This document shows, one piece after another, positions 22,573-30,735 of a stretch of 64,000 nucleotides of DNA. The notes below the pieces were generated by a model that did not search any database, was not told the origin of the DNA, and worked only from the letters and a program-made list of their open reading frames with translations. Each line of letters opens with the position of its first letter. The stretch's first letter is position 1. Source of the DNA: an uncultured Pelagibacteraceae bacterium (GTDB lineage: Bacteria; Pseudomonadota; Alphaproteobacteria; Pelagibacterales; Pelagibacteraceae); contig CACNCD010000003.1 of NCBI GenBank assembly GCA_902618855.1, forward strand, positions 33,878 through 97,877. Direction: 5' to 3'. The position numbers were made by a program, and so were the translations under genes.

Positions 22573-24423
22573 GTGGAAAGAATTATTACAAAATCATTTG
22601 CAAGATTAATGGGCAGAGGTGTCCATAGGGGCTTCATTACATATGAAGAACTAAACAAATCTTTAGGAAAAAGAAATCTTTCCAGTGAAAATCTAGAAAA
22701 AGCATTTTTACATATACTTGATGAAAAAATAAGTTTAGTAGAAAAAAAATCTGATTTTAAAGTTTTAAGAAAAAAAGAAAGTTCTTCTAAAGAAGAAGGA
22801 AAGACAATTGAAAAAAGTGACGATCCGATCAGAATGTATCTAAGAGAGATGGGTGGAGTTGAGCTTCTTTCTCGTGAGGGAGAAATTGCAATTGCGAAAA
22901 GAATTGAAGCCGGAAAAGATGTTATGTTAAATGCATTATCTCAAAGTCCAATTACCGCCCAACAATTTTATGAGTGGAATACTAAACTTCAAAACGATGA
23001 AATAATGGTAAGAGAAATTATAGATATAGATACAAACTATATGGAGGATGAAACAAATAATGCCTCTCTAAAACAAAAAACTTCTAGTGCGCCAGACGAA
23101 AAAAAGAAATCAGAAGAGAATGAAACCACAGAAAATAATGATGAAACAGAAGATGAGTTTAATCCCACACTTGCTGCGATGGAATCTGAAATTAAACCAA
23201 AGGTATTAGAGACAGTAAACACATTAACAAAAGACTATAGTAAACTAATAAAGTATCAGAAAGAAAAATTAGACTGTATTCTAAATTCAACTAGTTTTTC
23301 TTCATCTAAGGAGAAAAATTATCAAAAAATTGTAAATGAAATACTTGAAAATATAAAATCTCTTCAGTTATCTCCCTCCATACTCGAAGAGTTAGTTCAA
23401 AAGCACTATATTGAAAATAAAAAAATAGTTTCTCTTGAAGGCAATTTGTTAAGGCTTGCAATGGAACATAAAATACAAAGAAATGAGTTTGTAAAATTTT
23501 ACATTGGAAATGAAATAAATCCAAACCTAAAATCTTTTCTAGATACAAACCAAATATGGAAAAGTTTTTTTCAAAAAAATAAAAATGAATTTAAAAATAT
23601 AAGGGATAGATTAGTCGAAATAAGTCATAAGCTTGGAATTTCTGTCACAGATTTCAAAAAATTAGTAAGCAGAGTTCAAAAGGGAGAAAAAGAATCTAGA
23701 ATTGCAAAAAAAGAAATGGTTGAAGCTAATTTGAGATTAGTAATTTCTATAGCAAAAAAATATACTAACAGAGGATTACAATTTTTAGATCTTATTCAAG
23801 AAGGAAACATTGGATTGATGAAAGCTGTAGATAAATTTGAATATAGAAGAGGTTATAAGTTTTCAACTTACGCAACTTGGTGGATAAGACAAGCTATTAC
23901 TAGATCAATCGCAGACCAAGCAAGAACCATAAGAATCCCCGTTCATATGATAGAAACAATAAATAAAATAGTTAGAACACAAAGATTAATTCTGGGCGAG
24001 TTTGGAAGAGAAGCTACTCCAGAGGAGCTGGCTAAAAAATTAAGAATGCCTCTTGAAAAAGTCAGAAAAGTATTGAAAATTTCTAAAGAGCCTGTTTCTC
24101 TAGAAAAACCCGTTGGAGATGAGGAAGACAGTAGTCTGGGAGACTTTATAGAGGATACGAAAGCTCTTGCTCCTTTGGAGCAAGCTATTAAAGCAAACTT
24201 AAGTGAAGCAACAACTAAGATATTATCAACTTTAACACCAAGAGAAGAAAGAGTTTTAAGAATGAGATTTGGTGTTGGAATGAATACAGATCATACGTTG
24301 GAAGAAGTTGGTTTACAGTTTTCAGTTACAAGGGAAAGAATAAGGCAAATAGAAGCAAAAGCATTAAGAAAACTTAAGCATCCAAGTAGATCAAAACAAT
24401 TAAAAAGTTTCTTGGAAAGTTAA
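22573..24423 (+). CDS. rpoD: RNA polymerase primary sigma factor
   Basis: A 616-residue sigma-70. Region 1.2 ([20 protein letters not shown]), an acidic non-conserved segment (about 180-220), region 2 ([20 protein letters not shown] and [20 protein letters not shown] for promoter -10 recognition and melting), region 3, and region 4.2 ([19 protein letters not shown]) for the -35. Region 1.1 is present (about residues 1-60). The start is a GTG at 22573, 69 bp after dnaG, with no in-frame ATG nearby upstream. Promoters in this window resemble TTGAAA/TATAAT types, in keeping with this factor. Confidence 0.97.
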   Translation: MERIITKSFARLMGRGVHRGFITYEELNKSLGKRNLSSENLEKAFLHILDEKISLVEKKSDFKVLRKKESSSKEEGKTIEKSDDPIRMYLREMGGVELLSREGEIAIAKRIEAGKDVMLNALSQSPITAQQFYEWNTKLQNDEIMVREIIDIDTNYMEDETNNASLKQKTSSAPDEKKKSEENETTENNDETEDEFNPTLAAMESEIKPKVLETVNTLTKDYSKLIKYQKEKLDCILNSTSFSSSKEKNYQKIVNEILENIKSLQLSPSILEELVQKHYIENKKIVSLEGNLLRLAMEHKIQRNEFVKFYIGNEINPNLKSFLDTNQIWKSFFQKNKNEFKNIRDRLVEISHKLGISVTDFKKLVSRVQKGEKESRIAKKEMVEANLRLVISIAKKYTNRGLQFLDLIQEGNIGLMKAVDKFEYRRGYKFSTYATWWIRQAITRSIADQARTIRIPVHMIETINKIVRTQRLILGEFGREATPEELAKKLRMPLEKVRKVLKISKEPVSLEKPVGDEEDSSLGDFIEDTKALAPLEQAIKANLSEATTKILSTLTPREERVLRMRFGVGMNTDHTLEEVGLQFSVTRERIRQIEAKALRKLKHPSRSKQLKSFLES

Positions 24424-24425
24424 TT

Positions 24426-24500
24426 GGGCCGTTAGCTCAATAGTAGAGTACTGCATTGACATTGCAGGGGTAGTTGGAGCGTAACCAACACGGCCCACCA
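24426..24500 (+). tRNA. tRNA-Val(GAC) with non-canonical D and T loops
   Basis: A perfect cloverleaf: acceptor GGGCCGT/ACGGCCC, D stem GCTC/GAGT, anticodon stem CTGCA/TGCAG around loop TTGACAT (anticodon GAC, valine codons GUC/GUU), T stem GTTGG/CCAAC, encoded CCA. The T loop is AGCGTAA instead of TTCRANN, and the D loop is AATAGTA with a single G instead of the GG pair. By numbering, G19-C56 can still pair, while G18-U55 becomes A18-G55 and U54-A58 becomes A54-U58. All stems are intact, so it is not an obvious pseudogene. Starts 2 bp after the rpoD stop. Confidence 0.88.
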
Positions 24501-24517
24501 CGATCAACTAACTTTAA

Positions 24518-24544
24518 TTGATAAGTATGAAAAAATGTTATAAT
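24518..24544 (+). promoter_or_regulatory. Possible promoter of the CAT-anticodon tRNA
   Basis: A perfect TATAAT lies at 24539-24544, 16 bp before the tRNA 5' end at 24561. A TTGATA at 24518-24523 could serve as -35, but the spacer is only 15 bp, shorter than optimal, so the -35 part is uncertain. Confidence 0.45.
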
Positions 24545-24560
24545 TAAATAACTATTATTT

Positions 24561-24637
24561 GGGCCTGTAGCTCAGTTGGTTAGAGCAGTACACTCATAAT
24601 GTATTGGTCCCAGGTTCGAGTCCTGGCGGGCCCACCA
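24561..24637 (+). tRNA. tRNA with CAT anticodon, probably elongator tRNA-Met
   Basis: Canonical cloverleaf with acceptor GGGCCTG/CGGGCCC, D arm GCTC-AGTTGGTTA-GAGC, anticodon loop CTCATAA, T arm CCAGG-TTCGAGT-CCTGG and encoded CCA. The paired 1-72 position rules out initiator tRNA. A CAT anticodon can also be tRNA-Ile2 after lysidine modification; similarity of the D arm and T loop to E. coli elongator tRNA-Met makes Met more likely. It lies 6 bp from the convergent mlaC stop. Confidence 0.9.
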
Positions 24638-24643
24638 AATTTA

Positions 24644-25243
24644 CTATTTTTTAACAAAATCTTTAAGACTGGTAAACAAAGCTTCAATATCACCATCATT
24701 ACTTTGGATAATAGAATTAAATTCTTCTTTTTGAGTTCTAGCTAAACTTAAACCCTCGATTATTAGATCTCTTATTAAAGGTTTTTCAGGATTCTTTGTG
24801 TATATTCTCCAATCAATTTTTACCTCTGGCCTTTCTTTTGTTGCAACTAAAATACTTGATACAATAGTATACTTATCATTTAATTTCTCCTGTGAAGTTA
24901 CCTCAATTTCAGGATTTGAATATTCAGCCAACCTGCTTGAAAAACTTTTTAAAAAATAATCCTCAAACAGTTCAGTATACTGTTTTTTTTGTTGGTCATT
25001 TATGCTTTTTCTATGTTTGCCAAGTGTATAAAAACCTATACCTCGAATATCAACTGTTTCTTTTGCTATCTGTTTAAGTTTTTCTATTTTTTGTTCTTTT
25101 CCTAAATCACCTCCTAAAATTGTAGATGCTCTATTAACTGTAGATTGCACAAAAATGTTAGGCTCAATAGATATTGAGTTGTCTATGTGAACAAAAAATA
25201 TTAAAAAAATTATTAAAAAATTAATTTTTGTTTTTGAAAACAT
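24644..25243 (-). CDS. mlaC: MlaC/Ttg2D-family periplasmic phospholipid carrier
   Basis: A 199-residue exported protein (hydrophobic signal FLIIFLIFFVHIDNSIS at the N-terminus) with the MlaC fold: ETVDIRGIGFYTLGKHRKSI, the conserved YTELFEDYFLKSFSSRLAEY, and VKIDWRIYTKNPEKPLIRDL with the segment LIIEGLSLARTQKEEF. MlaC shuttles phospholipid between the outer-membrane MlaA complex and the inner-membrane MlaFEDB transporter. It follows mlaA after 13 bp; the inner-membrane partners are not in the window. Length matches the family. Confidence 0.9.
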   Translation of the reverse strand: MFSKTKINFLIIFLIFFVHIDNSISIEPNIFVQSTVNRASTILGGDLGKEQKIEKLKQIAKETVDIRGIGFYTLGKHRKSINDQQKKQYTELFEDYFLKSFSSRLAEYSNPEIEVTSQEKLNDKYTIVSSILVATKERPEVKIDWRIYTKNPEKPLIRDLIIEGLSLARTQKEEFNSIIQSNDGDIEALFTSLKDFVKK

Positions 25244-25256
25244 TTTGGTTATTCTA

Positions 25257-26018
25257 CTAATCGGTGCTTACGTCATCCCAATCACTATCATCTTGGGACT
25301 CTGTACTTTTTTTTGAATTTAGGATTTTCTGTTGTCTATCTTGAAGGTATAAACTTTTAACAGAAGCATAAAAATCCATTGAATTTTCTTCTAAATTATC
25401 TAGAGCGTTTAAATTCTTTGCTCTAAAGTCAACTCCATTGGTAGCTCTACTTATATAAAAATCAGAGTCTTTAAAGTGTCGAGTATCATTTTTAACAGTA
25501 ACATTATACCAAGGGTCACCACCAAACATACCTATTACCGTCCCAAACGTATCTCTTGCTGTACTAGGACCCAGTATTGGCAATACTAAGTAACAACCTG
25601 GTCCATTACCCAACTTTCCAAGAGTTTGTCCATAGTCTTCTTTTTCATATTCTTCAAATCCCATTGCGGTTGCAACATCGAATAATCCCAATATACCAAC
25701 TGTAGAGTTTATTCCCAATCTAGCTAAATTATTTCCTGCTTTACCAAGTTCACCTTGTAGAGCATTATTTGGTATTGTAACAAGATTTGATAGATTATTA
25801 AGAAAGTTACTTGTTACAGTTCGTATGCCATTAGGTAATTTTCTGTAACCTACCGCAAGTGGCCTTACTATTGCTCTATCCAAACCTTGATTAAATTTAA
25901 AACTAGCTCTATTGAAAGTTTCTGAGCAGTCTTTAACATTTTCAGGGCCATTATTTTCTGCATTTGCTGAAAAAGCAACGGTTATAGCCAGTAGTGTTAT
26001 AATTATAATTTTTTTCAT
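25257..26018 (-). CDS. mlaA: MlaA (VacJ)-family outer-membrane phospholipid transport protein
   Basis: A 253-residue MlaA with the family core FNRASFKFNQGLDRAIVRPL, FLNNLSNLVTIPNNALQGE, NSTVGILGLFDVATAMG, EDYGQTLGKLGNGPGCYLVL and LPILGPSTARDTFG. It extracts phospholipids mislocalised to the outer leaflet. The signal peptide (KKIIIITLLAITVAFSANA) ends in an AxA site, with no cysteine near the cleavage point, so unlike E. coli VacJ it does not look like a lipoprotein. An acidic tail (SQDDSDWDDVSTD) ends the protein. First gene of mlaA-mlaC. Confidence 0.93.
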   Translation of the reverse strand: MKKIIIITLLAITVAFSANAENNGPENVKDCSETFNRASFKFNQGLDRAIVRPLAVGYRKLPNGIRTVTSNFLNNLSNLVTIPNNALQGELGKAGNNLARLGINSTVGILGLFDVATAMGFEEYEKEDYGQTLGKLGNGPGCYLVLPILGPSTARDTFGTVIGMFGGDPWYNVTVKNDTRHFKDSDFYISRATNGVDFRAKNLNALDNLEENSMDFYASVKSLYLQDRQQKILNSKKSTESQDDSDWDDVSTD

Positions 26019-26076
26019 TTTTTAAAGTATGTGTATAATAACATATTTTTTAATGCAAACTAACCTTTAAACATTT

Positions 26077-26793
26077 ATGGCAATAACTACTACTTTTAAT
26101 TATTCACCAAATTTTAAAGATAAAAAAAGGTCAAAAAAAAGTATTAAATTTTTAATATTCCATTACACGGGCATGAAAAGCGAAATAAAAGCCATAAGAA
26201 GATTAACTGATTTTCAATCTCAAGTTGCAAGCCACTATTTAATTAAAGCTAGTGGAGATATAGTTGTTTTTGTTCCAGATTTATATATTGCTTGGCATGC
26301 AGGGCTTTCATCCTGGAAAAAATATAATTTTTTAAATAAAAATTCTATTGGTATTGAAATAAGTAATCCAGGTCATGAATTTGGATATAAAAAATTTTCA
26401 AAAAAACAGATCAATTCTTTAGTGAAATTAAGTAGCTTTTTAATAAAAAAATATAAAATTAATAAAAAAAATATTTTAGGTCATTCGGATATATCTCCAT
26501 TAAGAAAAAAAGATCCTGGTGAGAAATTTCCGTGGGAGTATTTAGCTAAAAGAAATATTGGTTATTGGCACAATATAAAAAAAAATACCTTGATAAAGCT
26601 AAGATATAAAAAATGTAGTAAAATATTTAAAAAACAGTTTTTTAATAATTTATTTAAAATTGGATATTCTAGGATTTATAAGAATCAAAATGAAAAATTA
26701 CTTATAAAAGCTTTTCAAAGACGTTTTAGACCAAAGCTAGTTAATGGCATAATCGACCATGAATGCTTAAAAATAAGTAAAAACTTGATATAG
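26077..26793 (+). CDS. N-acetylmuramoyl-L-alanine amidase, AmpD/AmiD type
   Basis: A 238-residue zinc amidase (Amidase_2 fold). FLIFHYTGM carries the first zinc His; YLIKASGDIV, SIGIEISNPGHEFGY with the active-site Glu, and LGHSDISPLRKKDPGEKFPW with the second zinc His, the Lys and Asp, complete the site. About 60 C-terminal residues resemble a peptidoglycan-binding helix domain (KAFQRRFRPKLVNGIIDHEC). No signal peptide is visible, which favours a cytoplasmic AmpD-like role in cell-wall recycling over the periplasmic AmiD role, although the two-domain layout is AmiD-like. Divergent from mlaA. Confidence 0.9.
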   Translation: MAITTTFNYSPNFKDKKRSKKSIKFLIFHYTGMKSEIKAIRRLTDFQSQVASHYLIKASGDIVVFVPDLYIAWHAGLSSWKKYNFLNKNSIGIEISNPGHEFGYKKFSKKQINSLVKLSSFLIKKYKINKKNILGHSDISPLRKKDPGEKFPWEYLAKRNIGYWHNIKKNTLIKLRYKKCSKIFKKQFFNNLFKIGYSRIYKNQNEKLLIKAFQRRFRPKLVNGIIDHECLKISKNLI

Positions 26794-26810
26794 AATTTAT
26801 CATTATTTTC

Positions 26811-26838
26811 TTGAAAAACTAAAAATTAAGAATATTTT
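26811..26838 (+). promoter_or_regulatory. Predicted promoter of rnpB
   Basis: TTGAAA at 26811-26816, a 16 bp spacer, and TATTTT at 26833-26838. The inferred 5' end of the RNase P RNA (26845, from helix P1) falls 7 bp after the -10, which is where transcription would be expected to start. Prediction from spacing only. Confidence 0.55.
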
Positions 26839-26844
26839 GCTATT

Positions 26845-27200
26845 GCCAGATAAACGACTTATCGCTTTAAATTATTTTAAAGAGGAAAGTCCGGGCTCTA
26901 CAAAGACGCAGTGCCAGGTAATGCCTGGCGGGGGAAACCCTAGGGATAGTGCCACAGAAAATAAACCGCCTCATCAAGGCAAGGGTGAAAAGGTGTGGTA
27001 AGAGCACACCGGCTATATTGGTAACAATTAGCGCATGGAAAACCCCACTGGGAGCAAGACTGAGTAGAGATGACATTGTTGAAAAACTAAAAGCTGTCTT
27101 TGGCTAGTCATCTGGGTTAGTTGCTTGAGCCTAAGAGCGATCTTAGGCCTAGATAAATGATAAGTTTAAACGACAGAACCCGGCTTATAGTTTATCTGGC
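26845..27200 (+). ncRNA. rnpB: RNase P RNA, bacterial class A
   Basis: The catalytic RNA that matures tRNA 5' ends. The conserved 5' core GAGGAAAGTCCGGGCTC starts near 26881, followed by GGGGGAAACCCTAGGGATAGTGCCACAGAAA-type class A elements (cited in part), and the 3' core CGACAGAACCCGGCTTA ends at about 27187. Helix P1 is GCCAGATAAAC at 26845-26855 pairing with GTTTATCTGGC at 27190-27200, which defines both ends; length about 356 nt. It fills the gap between the amidase gene and mraZ. No strong terminator hairpin is evident downstream. Confidence 0.96.
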
Positions 27201-27270
27201 TTTCTAAACTCTAACAATTCAACATACAAACCGTTTCAAAATTTAAGTATATCAAGGCTTAAATTAGTTA

Positions 27271-27299
27271 TTGACGTGTAGGTTGAAAACCCATAATAT
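27271..27299 (+). promoter_or_regulatory. Predicted promoter of the mraZ-led division operon
   Basis: TTGACG at 27271-27276, an optimal 17 bp spacer and TAATAT at 27294-27299, 42 bp before the mraZ ATG. It is the best sigma-70-like match in the rnpB-mraZ gap and would drive the whole mraZ-ftsZ-mur cluster. The -10 overlaps the TGGGN repeats described separately. Confidence 0.6.
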
Positions 27300-27313
27300 C
27301 CCATATATTCCCA
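27289..27313 (-). promoter_or_regulatory. Predicted MraZ operator, three TGGGN repeats at 10-bp spacing
   Basis: On the minus strand the sequence reads TGGGA-5-TGGGA-5-TGGGT (plus strand ACCCA at 27289, TCCCA at 27299 and 27309). MraZ of E. coli and mycoplasmas binds TGGGN repeats separated by 5 bp, so this is a close match in both core and period, although on the opposite strand. It covers the -10 element, consistent with autorepression of the cluster. Two further GGGA blocks at 27319 and 27326 are on the plus strand with different spacing. Confidence 0.65.
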
Positions 27314-27340
27314 AATAAGGGAAAAGGGAAATTATGAAAT

Positions 27341-27796
27341 ATGTTTTTATCTACTTACGAAAACAAACTGGACAAAAAGGGACGGGTTTCTGTGCCTGCT
27401 AGTTTTAGATCATATCTTTCAAATTTAGGCTACAATGGAGTAGTTTGCTATCCATCATTTAACAATCAATCAATAGAAGCTTGGCCACAAGATAGAATAG
27501 AAAAAATTTCAAATGCAATCGATGCTTTGAATCCTTTTGAAGAAAAGAAAGATTACTTTGCAACATCAATTTTGTCTGAAAGTATTAATTTACAGTTTGA
27601 TAGCGAGGGAAGAATTTCCTTAACATCGAAACTATTAAAACATGCAAAAATTAAAAATAGCATGTTATTTGTTGGCCAAGGAAAGACATTTCAAATTTGG
27701 GAGCCAACTGCATTTGAAAAATTTAAGGCCCAAGCAAGAAAAAAATCCAATATAAATCGAGCAAGCCTTAAATGGGAAGAGATGGGTAAAAAATAA
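27341..27796 (+). CDS. mraZ: MraZ transcriptional regulator
   Basis: A 151-residue protein with two AbrB-like half-domains: YENKLDKKGRVSVPASFR (residues 5-22) and SINLQFDSEGRISLTSKLL (about 86-104). Both carry the D-x-K/E-GR loop that forms the DNA-binding ring in MraZ. It binds TGGGN repeats upstream of its own operon and lowers dcw expression in E. coli; a fitting operator is present here. The stop codon TAATG overlaps the start of the next small gene by one base, so translation is coupled. Confidence 0.95.
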   Translation: MFLSTYENKLDKKGRVSVPASFRSYLSNLGYNGVVCYPSFNNQSIEAWPQDRIEKISNAIDALNPFEEKKDYFATSILSESINLQFDSEGRISLTSKLLKHAKIKNSMLFVGQGKTFQIWEPTAFEKFKAQARKKSNINRASLKWEEMGKK

Positions 27797-27984
27797 TGAG
27801 AAAGATGGAACAAATTATTTTAATGCAAAAGATAGAAAATCTTCAAAACAATTGTTTAACAGCAATAGAAAAATCTATTGAAGGTACTTGGGCATATGAT
27901 TTTTGGACTAATACTTTCGATAAGTTAGAAAAAAACTATAAATTAATAAAAAATGGAGAGGGGATAAATGACAATAAATTTTAA
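27796..27984 (+). CDS. Small protein of unknown function between mraZ and ftsZ
   Basis: A 62-codon frame starting in the TAATG of mraZ and ending 17 bp inside ftsZ. The protein is soluble, rich in Asn, Lys and Glu, with likely helices ([20 protein letters not shown] and [13 protein letters not shown]), a single Cys and an aromatic patch GTWAYDFW. I do not recognise a family. Overlapping starts on both sides and the GGAGAGGGG ribosome-binding sequence for ftsZ inside its 3' end suggest it is a genuine coupled gene. Position hints at a link with division control, but no function can be assigned. Confidence 0.6.
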   Translation: MRKMEQIILMQKIENLQNNCLTAIEKSIEGTWAYDFWTNTFDKLEKNYKLIKNGEGINDNKF

Positions 27985-29401
27985 AACACCAGATATAAGA
28001 GAATTAAAACCAAGAATATTAGTTCTTGGGGTTGGTGGAGCTGGAGGAAATGCAATTAATGGAATGATAGATAACGGTCTTCAAGGAGTAGAATTCATAG
28101 CTGTAAACACTGACGCTCAAGACCTTAAACATAGTAAAGCTAAACAGAAAATCCAAATCGGATTGAATTTGACAAAAGGATTAGGAGCTGGATCTAAACT
28201 AGATATTGGTCAGGCTGCAGCCGATGAATCGTTAAATGATATAGTAAATGTTCTTCAGGGTGCAAATATGGTTTTTATAACTGCAGGGATGGGCGGTGGA
28301 ACAGGAACTGGATCTGCGCATGTAATTGCAAGGGCAGCAAAAGAATTAAATATTTTAACAGTTGGAGTTGTTACTCTACCATTTTTATATGAAGGTCCCT
28401 CTAGAATGAGAAGAGCACAACAAGGTTTGGAAGAACTTAGAAAACATGTTGATACAATTATTGTAATACCAAATCAAAATTTGTTTAAAGTAGCAAGTGA
28501 ACAAACTACATTTGAGGAATCTTTTGAACTTTCAAATCATGTTTTGCTTCACGGAGTGCAAAGTATAACAGACTTGATGGTAAGACCTGGTCTAATTAAT
28601 TTAGATTTTGCAGATGTTGAACATGTTATGAGTTCAATGGGCAAAGCAATGATGGGAACAGGCGAAGCTGAGGGTGAAGGAAGGGCAGCAAAAGCAGCTG
28701 AAATGGCAATTACCAATCAATTAATTGACGACTATACACTGAAGGGCGCTAAAGGGTTGCTTGTCAATATTACTGGCGGAAAAGATCTTAAACTTTTTGA
28801 GGTTGACGAAGCAGTAAATAAAGTAAGAGCAGAAGTTGATCCTGAGGCAGAATTAATAATTGGAGCAATAACTGACCCTGCTCTCGAAGGTATTATGAGA
28901 GTTTCAATTGTTGCCACTGCTCTTGATGGTCAACAACCAGAGTCAAAATCAGTAATTAATATGGTTCATAGGATTCAAAATAGAAACCCTGGATACTCTG
29001 ATTTTTCAAATATTAATAATTCTAATAGTTTTAATTTGACTGCTACCGTGTCAAATACCATGACAAGTGGAGCTAATGCATTAAAACTTGAAAATGAAGT
29101 TATAAGTGAGGCAGAGACATCGTCTGATTTAGTTGATGCACATGTGCTTAATACAGAGGATACTGGCACCAATCACAAAATTGAGACAACCGAGATAGAA
29201 AATCCTCAGCCTGCCATGGACGAGGTAAAACCACAAACTTCAAATGGATTGGAAAATTTTGGAATTGAGGAGGAAACTCCAGATCTTTTTAGTTCTAATG
29301 AGGATAATAAAATTCATGAAATCACATCTTCGGAAGACGATGATGTTAACGAGGATGATGATTTTGAAATTCCAGCTTTTTTACGGAGACAAAAAAATTA
29401 A
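27968..29401 (+). CDS. ftsZ: Cell division protein FtsZ
   Basis: A 477-residue tubulin-like GTPase that forms the division ring. GTP-binding signature [19 protein letters not shown]-terminal [17 protein letters not shown]7 loop region [11 protein letters not shown], a long variable linker (about residues 330-460, acidic and Ser/Thr/Asn-rich) and the canonical C-terminal peptide [11 protein letters not shown] that binds FtsA and other partners. A strong ribosome-binding sequence GGAGAGGGG precedes the ATG. Unusually it sits near the front of the cluster, far from ftsQ-ftsA. Confidence 0.98.
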   Translation: MTINFKTPDIRELKPRILVLGVGGAGGNAINGMIDNGLQGVEFIAVNTDAQDLKHSKAKQKIQIGLNLTKGLGAGSKLDIGQAAADESLNDIVNVLQGANMVFITAGMGGGTGTGSAHVIARAAKELNILTVGVVTLPFLYEGPSRMRRAQQGLEELRKHVDTIIVIPNQNLFKVASEQTTFEESFELSNHVLLHGVQSITDLMVRPGLINLDFADVEHVMSSMGKAMMGTGEAEGEGRAAKAAEMAITNQLIDDYTLKGAKGLLVNITGGKDLKLFEVDEAVNKVRAEVDPEAELIIGAITDPALEGIMRVSIVATALDGQQPESKSVINMVHRIQNRNPGYSDFSNINNSNSFNLTATVSNTMTSGANALKLENEVISEAETSSDLVDAHVLNTEDTGTNHKIETTEIENPQPAMDEVKPQTSNGLENFGIEEETPDLFSSNEDNKIHEITSSEDDDVNEDDDFEIPAFLRRQKN

Positions 29402-29419
29402 TGGTCTTCGAAAAAAAAT

Positions 29420-30430
29420 ATGTGTGCCACTATACTACCGGAAAAGCATATGCATTACCCGGTACTGCTAAATGAAATTATTAGCATTATTTCCCCTCAA
29501 TATGGTGGCACATTTATTGACTGTACTTTTGGACAAGGTGGCTATTCATCAAAGATTTTAGAGTTTCCAGATACAAAAGTAATCGCAATTGATAGAGATA
29601 AAGACTCTCTCAAAAAAAGTACAGATATAAAATTAAAGTTTGAAGGGAGATTTTTTTTTAAAAATTTAAAATTTAGTCAACTAAATAATTTAAAACTTAA
29701 AAATGAAAATGTAAAAGCTATAATTTTTGATCTTGGCTATTCCTATTCACAAATAAAAGATAATAAAAAAGGACTTTCTTTTGACTCAAAAGGAGAATTG
29801 AATATGAAAATGGGTCTCAATGATTTTTCTGCTTCAGATGTGATTAACAAACTTGATGAAAAGGAATTAGAACAAATATTCAAATTTTTTGGAGAAGAAC
29901 GAGAAAGTAAAAAAATTGCAAGAGAAATAGTTTTAAAAAGAAAAGTAAAAAAAATAAATACTGAAGAATTAGTAAAAATAATTGAAAAAACCAAAAAAAT
30001 AAAAAACTTTAAGATTCATAGCGCTACAAAAGTTTTTCAAGCACTAAGAATATTTGTAAATAAAGAAATAAGTGAATTAATTTATGGACTTATAAATGCA
30101 ACAAAAACTTTAAAAAAGGATGGAGTTATTGCTGTTGTTAGTTTTCATTCATTAGAGGACAAAATAATTAAATATTTTTTTAAAAGTTTATCTGAGGCAA
30201 AAAGTATTTCAAGATACGTACCGAAAACTCCAACAAAAAAAAATCTTCTTAATCTTATTAGCAAAAAACCTATTCTACCTTCATCAACTGAAGTAAAGCA
30301 AAACCCACCCTCAAGATCAGCAAAATTAAGATATGCAGTTAAAAAGTACGAATTTTACAATTTTGAAACAGATATTTTAAATAAATTTAAATATTTAATT
30401 GATATTGAAAATTATTCAAAAAAATTATGA
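29420..30430 (+). CDS. rsmH: 16S rRNA (cytosine1402-N4)-methyltransferase
   Basis: RsmH (MraW) modifies C1402 of 16S rRNA in the P site. The start of the fold [22 protein letters not shown]-binding [39 protein letters not shown] and the C-terminal [16 protein letters not shown] and [15 protein letters not shown] match the family. An internal ATG (29450) preceded by GGAAAA is an equally good start, giving a protein 10 residues shorter. The end overlaps ftsL by 4 bp. Confidence 0.95.
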   Translation: MCATILPEKHMHYPVLLNEIISIISPQYGGTFIDCTFGQGGYSSKILEFPDTKVIAIDRDKDSLKKSTDIKLKFEGRFFFKNLKFSQLNNLKLKNENVKAIIFDLGYSYSQIKDNKKGLSFDSKGELNMKMGLNDFSASDVINKLDEKELEQIFKFFGEERESKKIAREIVLKRKVKKINTEELVKIIEKTKKIKNFKIHSATKVFQALRIFVNKEISELIYGLINATKTLKKDGVIAVVSFHSLEDKIIKYFFKSLSEAKSISRYVPKTPTKKNLLNLISKKPILPSSTEVKQNPPSRSAKLRYAVKKYEFYNFETDILNKFKYLIDIENYSKKL

Positions 30431-30735
30431 AGAAAACACTTTTGTTCATAGTAATTATTTCTTTAATAGTGATTACAACTCTCACTAAAAATTCTACAAT
30501 AAAATTGGAAAACCAAATTTTCAATGCAAAAGAAAATATAAGTTTATTAAAAGATAAATATGAGCTTATTCGACTTGATTATAACTATCTAACAAATCCA
30601 AAAAAATTATTAGATTATCAGGCTCAATATTTTGAGAATGAACTGTCCAAAATTGAAATTAAGCAAATTAAAGAATTAATTATAAATGATGAAAAAATAT
30701 TAATCAGAGATTTTAAAACATTTAGCAATGAGTGA
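30427..30735 (+). CDS. ftsL: FtsL-like division protein
   Basis: A 102-residue bitopic protein: one N-terminal transmembrane helix ([15 protein letters not shown]) then a periplasmic coiled coil ([20 protein letters not shown]) followed by [18 protein letters not shown], the Tyr-Leu-Asn-Pro segment typical of FtsL in alphaproteobacteria. FtsL forms the FtsQLB complex that activates FtsWI. Its position between rsmH and ftsI is the standard ftsL slot, with 4 and 8 bp overlaps. No ftsB is seen in the window. Confidence 0.85.
   Translation: MKKTLLFIVIISLIVITTLTKNSTIKLENQIFNAKENISLLKDKYELIRLDYNYLTNPKKLLDYQAQYFENELSKIEIKQIKELIINDEKILIRDFKTFSNE

Noticed and set aside
24426-24500. tRNA pseudogene
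   Set aside because: All four stems pair perfectly, CCA is encoded and the loop changes look compensated, unlike random decay.
26867-27076. Open frame of 69 codons antisense to the RNase P RNA
   Set aside because: It lies wholly within the conserved core of rnpB; the RNA explains the sequence.
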